Shown: one piece after another, positions 24,000 through 33,546 of the stretch | Position numbering within the stretch: position 1 is the first letter of the stretch | How the letters are laid out: each line of letters begins with the position of its first letter | NCBI RefSeq assembly: GCF_004331455.1 | Contig: NZ_SJJR01000024.1 | Span: 28,166-92,165, forward strand | Source of the DNA: Micromonospora zingiberis | Lineage (GTDB): Bacteria; Actinomycetota; Actinomycetes; Mycobacteriales; Micromonosporaceae | Reading direction: 5' to 3' | DNA: 64,000 nt | The notes under the pieces: generated by a model | The model's database searches: none | What the model was told of the DNA's origin: nothing | The model's input: only the letters and a program-made list of their open reading frames with translations | Program-made: the position numbers and the translations under genes

Positions 24000-24809
24000 G
24001 TGCCTCTGGTGGCAGTGACATACGCGAAGGGGCGTCCGGGTGCGACGACGACGGCCCTCGGGTTGGCCGCGGTGGCACCGGAGTGGGCGCGGCCGGTGGT
24101 GGTGGAGTGCGATCCGGCGGGTGGGGATCTGATGCGCCGTCACCGGTTGGCGGCGGTGCCGAGCATCGTGGACCTGGCCGCCGTCGCCCGAGGATCGACG
24201 AATTCGGCGGATGTGTTCGCTGTCGCGTCGCAGCCGGTGGCGGTCGCGGAGGTGGTGGTGCCGGTGGTGGTCGCTCCGGCGGGTGGGGCGCAGACCCGTG
24301 CGGCGTTGCCGGAGTTGACCGGTAGCGGGCGGGCGGTGCTGGCCGCGCCGGATCGGGTGGTGGTGGCGGACTGCGGCCGGTGGGGGCCGGGGTCGCCGGT
24401 GTGGCCGGTGCTGCGTGGCGCAGATGTGGTGCTGGTGCTGGCACGGGCGGACGCCGACGAGGTGGCGCATCTGCGGGAGCACCTGGGCGAATTGATCGAT
24501 GCGGGCGCTGGCCGGTTGGTGGTGCTGCTCGGCGCGGGCGGCGCGTACTCGACAGCGGACGTGGCGGATGTCCTGGCGGCCCACGTCGGTCAGGAGTTGG
24601 CCCGCGACCCGGAAGCGGTGACCGTACTTGGTCCACTGCCGCCGGACCGTCGCTCGGCTGGGGTGCTGAGCGGCGAGTTGATGGCGGGGCGGCGTTGGCG
24701 CCGGCTGCCTCTGATGGAGGCGTACGCGCGACTGTGGGCCGACCTCGCCCCGCATCTGCCCGTCCTGGCACCGCAGCACGACCAACCGGCCACGGAGGCG
24801 AGGCCATGA
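24000..24809 (+). CDS. TadZ/CpaE-like ParA-family protein with degenerate Walker A
   Basis: 269 residues. The N-terminus VAVTYAKGRPGATTTALGLA aligns with the deviant Walker A KGGxGKTT of ParA/MinD ATPases, but the catalytic Lys is Ala here (KGRPGATTT). VVECDPAGGDLM and VVVADCGRWG follow as the expected switch strands. TadZ proteins localise the pilus machine and often have weakened ATPase sites. GTG start; ATGA overlap with the TadA gene. Confidence 0.78.
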   Translation: MPLVAVTYAKGRPGATTTALGLAAVAPEWARPVVVECDPAGGDLMRRHRLAAVPSIVDLAAVARGSTNSADVFAVASQPVAVAEVVVPVVVAPAGGAQTRAALPELTGSGRAVLAAPDRVVVADCGRWGPGSPVWPVLRGADVVLVLARADADEVAHLREHLGELIDAGAGRLVVLLGAGGAYSTADVADVLAAHVGQELARDPEAVTVLGPLPPDRRSAGVLSGELMAGRRWRRLPLMEAYARLWADLAPHLPVLAPQHDQPATEARP

Positions 24810-26194
24810 CCGGCCCTTTTCTGCCGTCTTCGGCCACGGGTGAGTCCGACGAGGTCGCGGTGGTGCGACGCATCCGCCGGCAGGTCGCCGAGACACTCAC
24901 CCGGGCGACCCGGGCGCACGAGACGGCCACCGGCTCGCCGCTGCCCGCCGACGAGCGCGCGGCAACGACCCGCCGGTTGATCACGGAGGCTCTGGATGGG
25001 TACGCGGCGGAGGAGATGAACGCCGGGCGTGCGCCGCTGCGCCCGGATGTCGAGTCGCGGGTGGGTCGGGCGGTGGCGGACATGCTGCTCGGTGCGGGCG
25101 GTCTGCAACCACTGCTCAATGACGGGCGGGTCGAGGAGGTCAATGCCAATGGCTGTGACCAGGTGTTCGTCCGCTACGCCGATGGCAGCCGCGCCCAGGT
25201 CGGGCCGATCGCGGACTCCGATGCGGAGATGGTGGAGCTGATTCGGCGGCTGGCGGCTGACGCCGGCCGCGCCGAGACCGGCGGTGAGGGTGCGGAGGAA
25301 CGCCGCTGGGACCGGGCCGCGCCGATCCTGAACTTGCAGCTGGCGGATGGCTCGCGGTTGCACGCGATCATGTCGGTGACGAGGCGTCCGGCGCTGTCGA
25401 TCCGCCGGCACGGCTACGTGAAGGTCACGCTGGCTGATCTGGTGCAGCTCGGCACCGTGAACCCGGTGCTGCGGGAGTTGCTGGCCGCTGCGGTGCGGGC
25501 ACGGTTGAACGTGCTCATCGCGGGGCGGGTCGGTGCGGGCAAGACGACCCTCCTGCGCGCCCTCGCGGCGGCGATCCCCTTCAACGAGCGGATCGTGACG
25601 ATCGAGGACACCTACGAGCTGGCGCTCGACGCGGACAAGGCTGTGCATCCGAATGTGGTGCCGTTGCAGTCGCGGGAGGCCAACGTCGAGGGCGAAGGCA
25701 CGATCGACATGAGCAGCCTGTTCCGTTCGGGACTGCGCATGTCACCGGACCGAGTCATCGTCGGGGAGATCCGCGGGCACGAGGTCATCCCGATGCTCAA
25801 TGCCATGTCTCAGGGCAACGACGGCAGTCTCAGCACGATCCACGCCTCGTCGTCGGGTGGGGCTCTCAAGAAGCTCATGCTTTACGCCGCGCAGGCACCG
25901 GAGCGTCTGGCCCCGGCCACCACCAATCTTCTCGTTGCCGAGTCCGTGCACCTGGTCGTGCACATGGGGCTCACCGCCGACGGCAGTGGCCGGGTACTGA
26001 CCTCGGTGCGGGAGGTGGTCGACGCGGACGGGCTGGCCGTGTCCAGCAACGAGATCTTCCGCCCCGGCCCGGACGGGCGGGCGGTGCCCGGTGCGCCGCC
26101 GTCGACCGGGCTGCTGTCGACGCTGGCCGAGTACGGTTTCGACGCGGCATTGCTCGATGACGCCCGCGCCGCCCCGGGTGGGGGGTGGGCGTGA
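24806..26194 (+). CDS. tadA: TadA-type secretion ATPase
   Basis: 462 residues. A VirB11/TadA motor with an N-terminal helical domain (LLNDGRVEEVNANG), Walker A GRVGAGKT at 240-247, the Asp box IVTIEDTYEL, Walker B RVIVGEIRG near 316-324, and the His box SLSTIHAS near 341-348. It powers Flp pilin assembly at the inner face of the membrane. The ATG at 24806 overlaps the TadZ stop (ATGA). An apparent longer frame beginning at 24380 is an artefact lying across TadZ. Confidence 0.92.
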   Translation: MTGPFLPSSATGESDEVAVVRRIRRQVAETLTRATRAHETATGSPLPADERAATTRRLITEALDGYAAEEMNAGRAPLRPDVESRVGRAVADMLLGAGGLQPLLNDGRVEEVNANGCDQVFVRYADGSRAQVGPIADSDAEMVELIRRLAADAGRAETGGEGAEERRWDRAAPILNLQLADGSRLHAIMSVTRRPALSIRRHGYVKVTLADLVQLGTVNPVLRELLAAAVRARLNVLIAGRVGAGKTTLLRALAAAIPFNERIVTIEDTYELALDADKAVHPNVVPLQSREANVEGEGTIDMSSLFRSGLRMSPDRVIVGEIRGHEVIPMLNAMSQGNDGSLSTIHASSSGGALKKLMLYAAQAPERLAPATTNLLVAESVHLVVHMGLTADGSGRVLTSVREVVDADGLAVSSNEIFRPGPDGRAVPGAPPSTGLLSTLAEYGFDAALLDDARAAPGGGWA

Positions 26195-27099
26195 TGGTGT
26201 TGACGGTGCCGCTGGCGGCCCTGCTGGGGGCCGGAACCGCGTTCGGGTTGGTCCTGCTGGCCGTGGGCCTGTCGCGCCGGGACGCCGGGCCCGACGACTC
26301 CGGATCGGACCTCGATACGGAGTCGTGGCTGTCGAGGCTCACGGCGGCCCGTGGACAGGTCGACCGCCGTCGGGTAGCCCTGTGCCTGGCTGCCGGTGTG
26401 GTCGTCGGTGTGGTGAGCCGCTGGCCGGTCGCGGCCGGTCTGGCAGCCGTCGGGGCGTGGGTGCTACCGGCCGTCATCGGCCCGGACCGGGACCACGCCC
26501 GGCGGGTGGCCCGGATCGAGGCCATCGCCACCTGGACCGAGGCGTTGCGGGACAACCTGTCCGGTGCGGCCGGGCTGGAACAGGCGATCACCGCCAGCGC
26601 GATCGAATCGCCGGAGCCGATCCGCGACGAGGTGACCCGCCTGGCGGTACGCCTGCAGCGCAGTTGGCGGCTACCGGACGCGCTGCGGGCGTTCGCCGCC
26701 GAGCTGGCGGACCCGACCGCCGATCTCGTGGTCGCCGGACTACTGATGGCCACACGCGGCAGCGCCGGGCAGCTCGGCGACGTGCTGGGCGAGCTGGCCG
26801 CGTCCGCGCGGGCGAAGGTCGCCTCCCGGCAACGTGTCGCTGCCGCCCGCAACCGCAACCGCACCTCCGCGCGGGTCATCGTGGGTGCCACCCTCGGCAT
26901 GGCCGGGCTTCTCGCCGTGCTCAATCGCGGCTATCTGGCGCCGTTCGACACCCCGGTCGGTCAGCTCGTGCTCCTGGCGGCCGGTGGCTGCTTCGGAATG
27001 GCGTTCGCATGGCTCGGCCGGCTGATGCGCGACCGCGACACCGCCCGCGTCCTAGCCGGCGTCGCGGCCCCGGCCGAGTCGGAGGCGGTGCCGACATGA
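26194..27099 (+). CDS. TadB-like platform membrane protein
   Basis: 301 residues, GspF/TadB type. There are two N-terminal membrane segments, a cytoplasmic helical domain (TWTEALRDNLSGAAGLEQAI, then LAVRLQRSWRLPDALRAFA) and two C-terminal segments. It starts at the ATG at 26194 that shares bases with the tadA stop (TGATG); a GTG three bases earlier is possible. Confidence 0.88.
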   Translation: MVLTVPLAALLGAGTAFGLVLLAVGLSRRDAGPDDSGSDLDTESWLSRLTAARGQVDRRRVALCLAAGVVVGVVSRWPVAAGLAAVGAWVLPAVIGPDRDHARRVARIEAIATWTEALRDNLSGAAGLEQAITASAIESPEPIRDEVTRLAVRLQRSWRLPDALRAFAAELADPTADLVVAGLLMATRGSAGQLGDVLGELAASARAKVASRQRVAAARNRNRTSARVIVGATLGMAGLLAVLNRGYLAPFDTPVGQLVLLAAGGCFGMAFAWLGRLMRDRDTARVLAGVAAPAESEAVPT

Positions 27100-27992
27100 C
27101 CGGCCTCGTGCTGCTGGCCGGGCTCGGCACCGGCATCGGGTTATGGCTGCTGGTGGTGGGCTGGTTCCCCCGCCCACCCCGGCTGGACAAGGCCCTTGAC
27201 GCCGCCTCCGGGCTCGACCGCACCGACGACGTTGCCGAGGCCCGGCCTGCCGGCTGGTCGGGACGGTGGGGCCGCCCGGCGGTGCGGTGGCTGCGCCACG
27301 CCGGGTTGCCTCTGGCCTCCACCCGCCGTGACCTCGCCACCATCGACAAGCCGATCGACGTGCACCTGGCCGAGCAGGCGACCGCGACGGTGTTCGGGCT
27401 GCTGCTGCCCCCGGTCGCCGCCGGGCTCCTCGCCCTCGGTGGTGTCGGTGCCGGCCTCGCCGTACCGGCCGCCGCGTCGCTGCTGCTCGGCGTGGTCGGG
27501 TTCCTCGCCCCGGAACTGTCGGCGCGATCCGAAGCGGCCAAGCACCGGACAGCGTTCCGCGACGCCCTCAGTTCGTTCCTGGACCTGGTCGTGATCAGCC
27601 TCGCGTCCGGGGCCGGGGTGGACCAGGCGCTCGACGACGCGGCGAAGGTTGGCTCCGGCCCGGCCTACACCGAGCTGCGGTACGCGCTGGCCGAGGCGCG
27701 GCTGGCCCGGGTACCGCCGTGGGACATCCTGGCCGCCCTCGGCCGCCGCGTCGCGGTCGCCGAGTTGCAGCAACTCGCCGCCACCGTCGGGTTGGCCGGC
27801 ACCGAAGGGGCAAAGGTCCGCGCGTCACTGCGTTCCCGCGCCATCGCCCTACGCGCCCGGCAACTCAGCGACAACGAAGGCGAGGCCAACGCCGCCACCG
27901 AACGCATGGCCCTGCCGATCGTCGCTCTGTTCGCCGGCTTCCTGATCTTCCTCGGCTATCCCGCGATGGCCGCCGTCCTCGGCGGCCTTTAG
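27096..27992 (+). CDS. TadC-like platform membrane protein
   Basis: 298 residues, the second GspF-like platform subunit. The T2SSF domain is recognised by FRDALSSFLDLVVISLASGA, LRYALAEARLARVPPWDILA and ALRARQLSDNEGEANAATER, with a final membrane helix. ATGA overlap with TadB. With TadA and TadB it forms the inner-membrane motor of the pilus. Confidence 0.88.
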   Translation: MTGLVLLAGLGTGIGLWLLVVGWFPRPPRLDKALDAASGLDRTDDVAEARPAGWSGRWGRPAVRWLRHAGLPLASTRRDLATIDKPIDVHLAEQATATVFGLLLPPVAAGLLALGGVGAGLAVPAAASLLLGVVGFLAPELSARSEAAKHRTAFRDALSSFLDLVVISLASGAGVDQALDDAAKVGSGPAYTELRYALAEARLARVPPWDILAALGRRVAVAELQQLAATVGLAGTEGAKVRASLRSRAIALRARQLSDNEGEANAATERMALPIVALFAGFLIFLGYPAMAAVLGGL

Positions 27993-28061
27993 AGGCAGGC
28001 ACACCACATTCACCAATCCCGACAGCCACGACACTCTGTACCGCATTGGAGGAACACCGCA

Positions 28062-28253
28062 ATGTCCGCACTCGTCACATACCTGGCCGCTGAGCTGCGG
28101 CACCGCTGGCAGGCGGTACGCGACACCAAAGACGGCGGCTACTCCACCGAAGCCGTCCTCGTCACCGCCTTGCTGGTGACCCTGGCCATCGTGGTCATCG
28201 GCATCATCGCGGTGAAAGTCGCCGGCAAGGCCAACAACATCAACCTCGGCTGA
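28062..28253 (+). CDS. Flp-type major pilin candidate
   Basis: 63 residues. A basic leader of about 25 residues ends in KDG. The mature part would begin GYSTEAVLVTALLVTLAIVV, with Glu at +5 as in type IV pilins, and it has a single hydrophobic helix. The A24 peptidase encoded at 19961 is the expected processing enzyme. The ATG at 28062 follows GGAGG. It is the smallest of the pilin-like genes, so the likely major subunit. Confidence 0.75.
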   Translation: MSALVTYLAAELRHRWQAVRDTKDGGYSTEAVLVTALLVTLAIVVIGIIAVKVAGKANNINLG

Positions 28254-28258
28254 CACCC

Positions 28259-28747
28259 ATGGTGCCGACCATCCGGGAGCACCGCGCCGAGCGCCCGCCC
28301 TCCCCGGCGCTCGGCGCGGCCGGCCGACTCCGCGCCCGCTGGCGGCAGGTGACCGCCCGCCCTGACTCAGGTGCCGCTACCGCCGAGCTGGCCATCGCGA
28401 TGCCGCTGCTCCTCCTGATGGTCATGTTCGTCATCCAGGCCGGAGTGTTCATGCACGCCACCCACGTCGCCCAGAGCGCCGCGACCCGCGCGGCCAACAC
28501 CGCCGCCGGCTACGACTCCAGCGCCGCCGCCGGCCGCGACGCGGGCGGGCAGACCCTCGCCGCCATCGGCAACGGGGTACTCAAGGACCCGTCGGTGTCA
28601 GTGACCCGCACCGCCACCGAGGTTCGCGTCGAGATCGTGGGCCAAGCCGCCACCGTGGTCCCGGGCGTGCGATGGACGGTCCGCGCCACAGTGGTTCGGC
28701 CCACCGAGCGCTTCGTCCCGCACGCAGCAGACGGGTCCGTCCCATGA
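28259..28747 (+). CDS. TadE-like pseudopilin 1
   Basis: 162 residues. The N-terminal leader ends at DSGAATAELAIAMPLLLL, a typical TadE region with Glu followed by a hydrophobic helix; the rest is a beta-rich exported domain (VSVTRTATEVRVEIVG). It begins 5 bp after the pilin stop and overlaps the next gene (ATGA). Minor pilin role inferred. Confidence 0.8.
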   Translation: MVPTIREHRAERPPSPALGAAGRLRARWRQVTARPDSGAATAELAIAMPLLLLMVMFVIQAGVFMHATHVAQSAATRAANTAAGYDSSAAAGRDAGGQTLAAIGNGVLKDPSVSVTRTATEVRVEIVGQAATVVPGVRWTVRATVVRPTERFVPHAADGSVP

Positions 28748-29208
28748 CCCAGACAGGAACGCGGGCCGGGCTGATCCAGCGATGGCGGCGGCTGGCTGAT
28801 GATGACCGGGGGGCGAGCACCGCCGAGGCGGCGCTGGCGACCCCGCTGCTGGTCGCCATGATGCTGTTCGTGGTGCTCTGCGGCCGGCTGGTTACCGCGC
28901 AGATGGACCTCGACGCCGCCGCCAGCGCCGCAGCCCGGTCCGCCTCGCTCGCCCGCACCGACGCCGCCGCCCGCGCCGAGGCCGACCGCACCGCCCGGGA
29001 AACCCTCGCCGGCCGAGGCGTGGTCACCTGCCAACAGGTCACCGTCACCGTCACCACCGGCGGACTCCAACCCGGCGGGGCGGTCACCGTGACCGTGGCC
29101 TGCACCGTTCCCCTATCCGACCTCGCCCTGCTGTCCGTCCCGGGCACCCGCACCGTCACGGCCACAGCGACCTCCCCAATCGACGTATGGCGTGGAGGCC
29201 CCTCGTGA
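28744..29208 (+). CDS. TadE-like pseudopilin 2
   Basis: 154 residues. The leader is followed by DRGASTAEAALATPLLVAMM and a hydrophobic helix, then an Ala-rich helix and beta strands with one Cys pair (VVTCQQ, VACTVP). ATGA overlap with pseudopilin 1. A paralogue of it by layout. Confidence 0.8.
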   Translation: MTQTGTRAGLIQRWRRLADDDRGASTAEAALATPLLVAMMLFVVLCGRLVTAQMDLDAAASAAARSASLARTDAAARAEADRTARETLAGRGVVTCQQVTVTVTTGGLQPGGAVTVTVACTVPLSDLALLSVPGTRTVTATATSPIDVWRGGPS

Positions 29209-29660
29209 CCCCACCTCATGCCCGCCGCTGGCAGCGACTACGCGAACGCTCCGCAGACGACTCCGGTCAGGTGACCGCGTTCGCGGTCCTCATGACCGTC
29301 GCCCTGCTCGCCGTGGCCGGTCTGGTCCTCGACGCCGGTCTGGCGCTCACGGAGAAGGTCCGCGCCCTCGACCTCGCCCAGGCCGCAGCACGAGCCGGCG
29401 CACAGGAACTCGACCTGTACCAGTACCGCACCCGCAACGTGGCCCAACTCGACCCGACCCGCGCCGCCACGGCAGCGCGGGCGTGGCTGGTCTCGGCCGG
29501 CGCCGATGGCGAGGCCACCGCGACCACGACCACGGTCACCGTGACCGTGCACCGTTCCAGTCGTACGCAACTCCTGCAGATCATCGGCGTGCGGCAGCTC
29601 GCCGTATCCGCGACCGCCACCGCGACCGCCGTGCAGGGCGTCACCGCCCCCACCACCTGA
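29205..29660 (+). CDS. TadG-like pilus protein with Flp/Tad N-terminal domain
   Basis: 151 residues. DDSGQVTAFAVLMTVALLAV followed by AGLVLDAGLALTEKVRA matches the N-terminal Tad domain (TadE/TadG-like with LDAG and K). The GTG at 29205 has GGAGG seven bases upstream and overlaps the preceding stop (GTGA); the ATG at 29187 in frame lacks such a site. Confidence 0.8.
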   Translation: MTPPHARRWQRLRERSADDSGQVTAFAVLMTVALLAVAGLVLDAGLALTEKVRALDLAQAAARAGAQELDLYQYRTRNVAQLDPTRAATAARAWLVSAGADGEATATTTTVTVTVHRSSRTQLLQIIGVRQLAVSATATATAVQGVTAPTT

Positions 29661-29687
29661 CCACCCCGTTCGGAGAGGACAATCAGC

Positions 29688-32504
29688 ATGTCCCGCGCCT
29701 TCGCCGTCGTCGCCCGGACCCTGCGTGCCCTGCTCGCGCTCGCCGTGCTGACCGGCTTCACCATCGGGGTGCCGTGGCTGCTGATCGTCGCCGTCGGCTG
29801 GCCCCTCGACTGGATCGGCTGGCCCCACCCTGGCGCGATACCGAGCCTGGCCGACCTGTCCGGCGCTCTCACGAGTCCATGGTCCGATCACATGGTCCTC
29901 GCGCTGCTCGCCACGATCGGCTGGCTGCTGTGGGCACAGTTCCTCCGCGACACCACCATCGAGATCATCGAAGCCCTGGCCGTCGCGTCCGCCACCCGGC
30001 GGGGCTCGACGCGCCCTCGCCCGGGGCGACGTGGCCCAATCCGTTGGGTCGCCGCCGTCCTCGTCGGCGCGATCGTGGGAGCCGTGCTGGTCGACGCCGC
30101 CCGCGTCGTTACCACCAGTCCGAGTGCGGCTGCGTCCGATGCCGCCGCCCGCCGCCCGGCCGTGGCCGTCGCCTCCGCACACACCGGCACCCCCGCAACC
30201 CACCACCACGGCCCGCGTTCGGCGCTCACCGTCAGCATGTCTGCCTCCAGCCCGGCCGCCACCAGCACCGCCGTACCCCTCGCAGCCCACCGGAACAGCC
30301 CCGCCGCCGTCCCCGATTGGGCGCAAGACGCACCGGGCGGGACACACCAGGTCGTCGCCGGAGACAACCTGTGGGACCTCGCCGCGAACCATCTCGGCGA
30401 CCCGCACCGCTGGCGGGAGATCTACAAACTCAACCGGGGCCACGAACAAGCCAACGGTTATGCGCTCACCGACCCGGACCAGATTCACATCGGTTGGATA
30501 CTCGCCCTACCCGCCCGCAAGGTCACCCCGGCACCCGCCGCGCCCGGCACCGACATCAGCACACCGGAGGCCACCGAGGCGGCCCCACCCACGCCACCGG
30601 CCACCGTCACACCGCCCCCCAGCAGTCCGGAGCCGAGCACGCCGACACCACACACCACCGCCCCGAGCGCACCCAGCGACGCAGACGAGGCCACGACGCC
30701 CGCGCCGGACACCGAGCCGCCCCAGGACGAACCACACGACGAGCCCGGCATCGCCCTGCCTGCGCAAGGGTGGATCAGCCTCGGCCTGGCCGCCGCCATC
30801 GCCGCCGTGGCCGCCCTGCTCCGCCTGCAACGACGCCGCCGCGCCCGGCTCACCTTCGGCCCACCAGCCACCATCGCGGCGCAACCCTCCCCGCTGCCGT
30901 CGTCTCTGGCCCGCCTCGACACGATCGGCAGCCGCCACCTCCGCACCGGCAGCGACCACCGGCCCGCCGCACCTGCCGTGCCGGCCCCGGTCGGCATCGA
31001 CACCGACGCCGCCGAGGTGAGCCTGTTCCACCTGCCCGGCCCCGGCATCGCCCTGCATGGTCACGGCGCGATACCGGCGGCCCGTGCCATCCTCGCCGCC
31101 GTCCTCACCACCAACGCGACCGAGACCGCCGTCCTCCGTCCCGTGGTCGTCACGACCGCCGACCTACTCAGCCGACTTCTGCCTGAGGACGCCCAGGCGG
31201 TCGGGCTGGACCCCGACGGCACCGCCTACGACGGAGAACGACTCGTCGTGCTCGCCGACACCGCCGCCGCCATCACCCACGCCGAAGAGGAGATGATCGG
31301 ACGCAGACGGCTGCTGGACACCTTCGACGCCGAGACGATCACCGAACTCAACACTCGTGAGGATCACGCCGAGACCCAACCGCCGTACGTGCTGCTCATC
31401 GAATCCACCCGCCGGCACGCCGCCCGCCTCCACGCCGTCGCCGCCCACCGCACGGCGCTGGACCTCCACCCGGTCATCCTCGGTGACCACGACGCCATCC
31501 CCACCGCCGAGATCACCGCCGAGGGCGGCGTCACCAGCGACACCCCGTACCCGGTGGCGCGGCTGTCCACCCTCGGCGCAGGCGACCTCGCCGCCATCCT
31601 GACCATGCTCACCGACACCTTGGCCCGGCCTGAAGCCGGCACTGACGTCGACGACCCGCCCACCGAGACCTCGCCAGCCGCGGCGCCCAGCGAGGCGACC
31701 GAGCCGATACCAGCCCAGCCCGACGCCACGGCGGCCCTGGTCCGCCTCCAGGTGCTCGGTCCGGTCTCCGTCGCCACTGCCGCCGGCCCCATCGCCACCG
31801 GGATGCGCAGCGGCTCCTACGCGATCCTCGCCGTCCTGGCCGCCCACCCCGCCGGCCGCACCCTCGACCAGCTCACCGCCGACCTGCACCCCGACATCGA
31901 CCCCGCCGTCGCGGTCAAACGCATCCGCACCGACATCACCACCGCCCGCCGAGTCCTGCGCACCGCGACCGGCCACGACGAGCCCATGTTCATCGTCTAC
32001 GACCCCGCCACCGGCCGATACCATCTCGATCCACAGACCGTCACCGTGGACCTCTGGCAGATGCTCACCGCCATCAACCACACCAGCGCCACCGACGACG
32101 AAGCGGATGCGCTTGCCGCGCTGCGCCGCGCGACCGACCTGTACGCGGGTGACTTCGCCGAAGGCCACGACCACCCGTGGGCCACCGACTACGCCACCAG
32201 CTACCGCCACCACATCCTCACCGCGTACGCCCGTATCGCGGAGATCCTCGAACCCGACCACCCCGATCAGGCGGTTACGGCGCTCGAACGTGCCGCCGAC
32301 CTCGACCCGGTCAACGAGGAGCTGCACCAGCGGATCATGCGGATCCACGGCCGGCAGCAGCGCCCCGACGCCGTGCGGCGCACGCTGCGCCGGTTGGAGG
32401 AACGCCTGGCCGACCTCGGCGACGCCGAACCGTCACAAGCCACCCGCCGGGTCGCCGAACGCCAACTCCGACCCGTCGCCCCCGTCAGCGGAGCACGGCC
32501 ATGA
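29688..32504 (+). CDS. Membrane protein with LysM and bacterial transcriptional activator (BTAD) domains
   Basis: 938 residues. Two or three membrane segments lie in the first 150 residues. A LysM repeat at about 217-268 (HQVVAGDNLWDLAANHLGDP) would bind peptidoglycan. A Pro/Thr linker and a further membrane helix follow (about 358-381). The C-terminal third (from about 684) is a winged helix plus BTAD/TPR module (LQVLGPVSVATAAGPI, LYAGDFAEGHDHPWATDY), the SARP-type effector region. It may sense the wall outside and signal inside. The ATG at 29688 follows GGAGAGGA. It is coupled to the next gene by ATGA. Confidence 0.82.
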   Translation: MSRAFAVVARTLRALLALAVLTGFTIGVPWLLIVAVGWPLDWIGWPHPGAIPSLADLSGALTSPWSDHMVLALLATIGWLLWAQFLRDTTIEIIEALAVASATRRGSTRPRPGRRGPIRWVAAVLVGAIVGAVLVDAARVVTTSPSAAASDAAARRPAVAVASAHTGTPATHHHGPRSALTVSMSASSPAATSTAVPLAAHRNSPAAVPDWAQDAPGGTHQVVAGDNLWDLAANHLGDPHRWREIYKLNRGHEQANGYALTDPDQIHIGWILALPARKVTPAPAAPGTDISTPEATEAAPPTPPATVTPPPSSPEPSTPTPHTTAPSAPSDADEATTPAPDTEPPQDEPHDEPGIALPAQGWISLGLAAAIAAVAALLRLQRRRRARLTFGPPATIAAQPSPLPSSLARLDTIGSRHLRTGSDHRPAAPAVPAPVGIDTDAAEVSLFHLPGPGIALHGHGAIPAARAILAAVLTTNATETAVLRPVVVTTADLLSRLLPEDAQAVGLDPDGTAYDGERLVVLADTAAAITHAEEEMIGRRRLLDTFDAETITELNTREDHAETQPPYVLLIESTRRHAARLHAVAAHRTALDLHPVILGDHDAIPTAEITAEGGVTSDTPYPVARLSTLGAGDLAAILTMLTDTLARPEAGTDVDDPPTETSPAAAPSEATEPIPAQPDATAALVRLQVLGPVSVATAAGPIATGMRSGSYAILAVLAAHPAGRTLDQLTADLHPDIDPAVAVKRIRTDITTARRVLRTATGHDEPMFIVYDPATGRYHLDPQTVTVDLWQMLTAINHTSATDDEADALAALRRATDLYAGDFAEGHDHPWATDYATSYRHHILTAYARIAEILEPDHPDQAVTALERAADLDPVNEELHQRIMRIHGRQQRPDAVRRTLRRLEERLADLGDAEPSQATRRVAERQLRPVAPVSGARP

Positions 32505-33394
32505 CCAACGCCCAGCTCATCCGGATGCAGTGGGCGGTACGGGCGACGCTGGCCCTCGGCGTAGCGGCCTCGGTCACCGCGAACATCCTGCACGCACAAC
32601 CCAACCCGATCTCCCAGACCATCGCGGCATGGCCACCCCTCGCCCTGCTCATCACCGTCGAGCTGGTCACCCGCATACCCGTGCACCACCGCGCACTCGG
32701 CGCTATCCGGATCGTTGCCGCCACCGCCATCGCCGCCATCGCCGCGTTCATCAGCTATCACCACATGGTCGGAGTCGTCGCCCGCTACGGCGAAACCGGC
32801 ACCGTGCCCTACCTCCTGCCCCTCTCGGTGGACGGGTTGATCATCGTCGCGTCGGTCTCCCTAGTGGAACTAGCCGCCCGCCGCCGCGAGGCCGAAAAGA
32901 CACCGGCGACACCGGCCACAGCATCGACCGCACCCGCCGCCCCAGCGTCGGTAGAGCAGCCGGCGAACCCAGGTGACGCCGGACCAGCACGCCCGATTCC
33001 GACACCCGAACGTCAGAGCGCCGACGCCGACACGCCACACCTCGAAGTCGTACTCAACCCCGACCACCGCCCGACCGCCGACCCCAGCGCGGAGGGCACC
33101 AGGCTCCACCATGATCCCGACAGTGCATTGCACGAGGATGACGTCCCCGACGTCGAAGACGACACGAACGAAGACGTCGACCTCGCTGCGGATCTCGTGC
33201 CGCTCCTGCCCGCCGCCCGCACCGCCCGCGACCAACTGGTCCGCGACGGTCACACCGTCAGCCGCGATGCCCTCGCACGCCGGCTCCGCCACAACGGCCA
33301 CTCCATCCGCAACAGCGGCGTATCAGAGCTACTCACGGCCCTTCGACAGGAGACACGATCGGTCAACGGTTCCCGCCCCACCGCCCATCTCTAG
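32501..33394 (+). CDS. DUF2637-like membrane protein with C-terminal HTH-like tail
   Basis: 297 residues. Four membrane helices in the first 130 residues include LLITVELVTRIPVHH and LLPLSVDGLIIVASVSLVEL, the DUF2637 pattern common in actinobacterial mobile elements. A Pro/Ala/acidic linker leads to a basic helical end (VSRDALARRLRHNGHSIRNS) like those of spread or replication-linked proteins. ATGA overlap with the LysM/BTAD gene. Confidence 0.78.
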   Translation: MTNAQLIRMQWAVRATLALGVAASVTANILHAQPNPISQTIAAWPPLALLITVELVTRIPVHHRALGAIRIVAATAIAAIAAFISYHHMVGVVARYGETGTVPYLLPLSVDGLIIVASVSLVELAARRREAEKTPATPATASTAPAAPASVEQPANPGDAGPARPIPTPERQSADADTPHLEVVLNPDHRPTADPSAEGTRLHHDPDSALHEDDVPDVEDDTNEDVDLAADLVPLLPAARTARDQLVRDGHTVSRDALARRLRHNGHSIRNSGVSELLTALRQETRSVNGSRPTAHL

Positions 33395-33546
33395 TGAACC
33401 CGGCTTCGTCGCCTTCCTCGAACATCTGGCGATGTCTCCGACCCGACCCGCGACGACGGCCGGTCTTGATCGCCGCGTGGAGGTCGGCGTGGATAGGCCG
33501 GGGTGCCCAACCGGGCACCGCGCCGAACTGTCAGGAGGAACCACAC

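Noticed and set aside
24380..24805. Upstream in-frame extension of the TadA gene
   Set aside because: It overlaps the TadZ-like gene in another frame, is Gly/Arg-rich low complexity, and the ATG at 24806 has the normal ATGA coupling.
26091..27095. Upstream in-frame extension of the TadC gene
   Set aside because: It runs through TadB in another frame; the ATG at 27096 overlaps the TadB stop and begins a sensible membrane protein.
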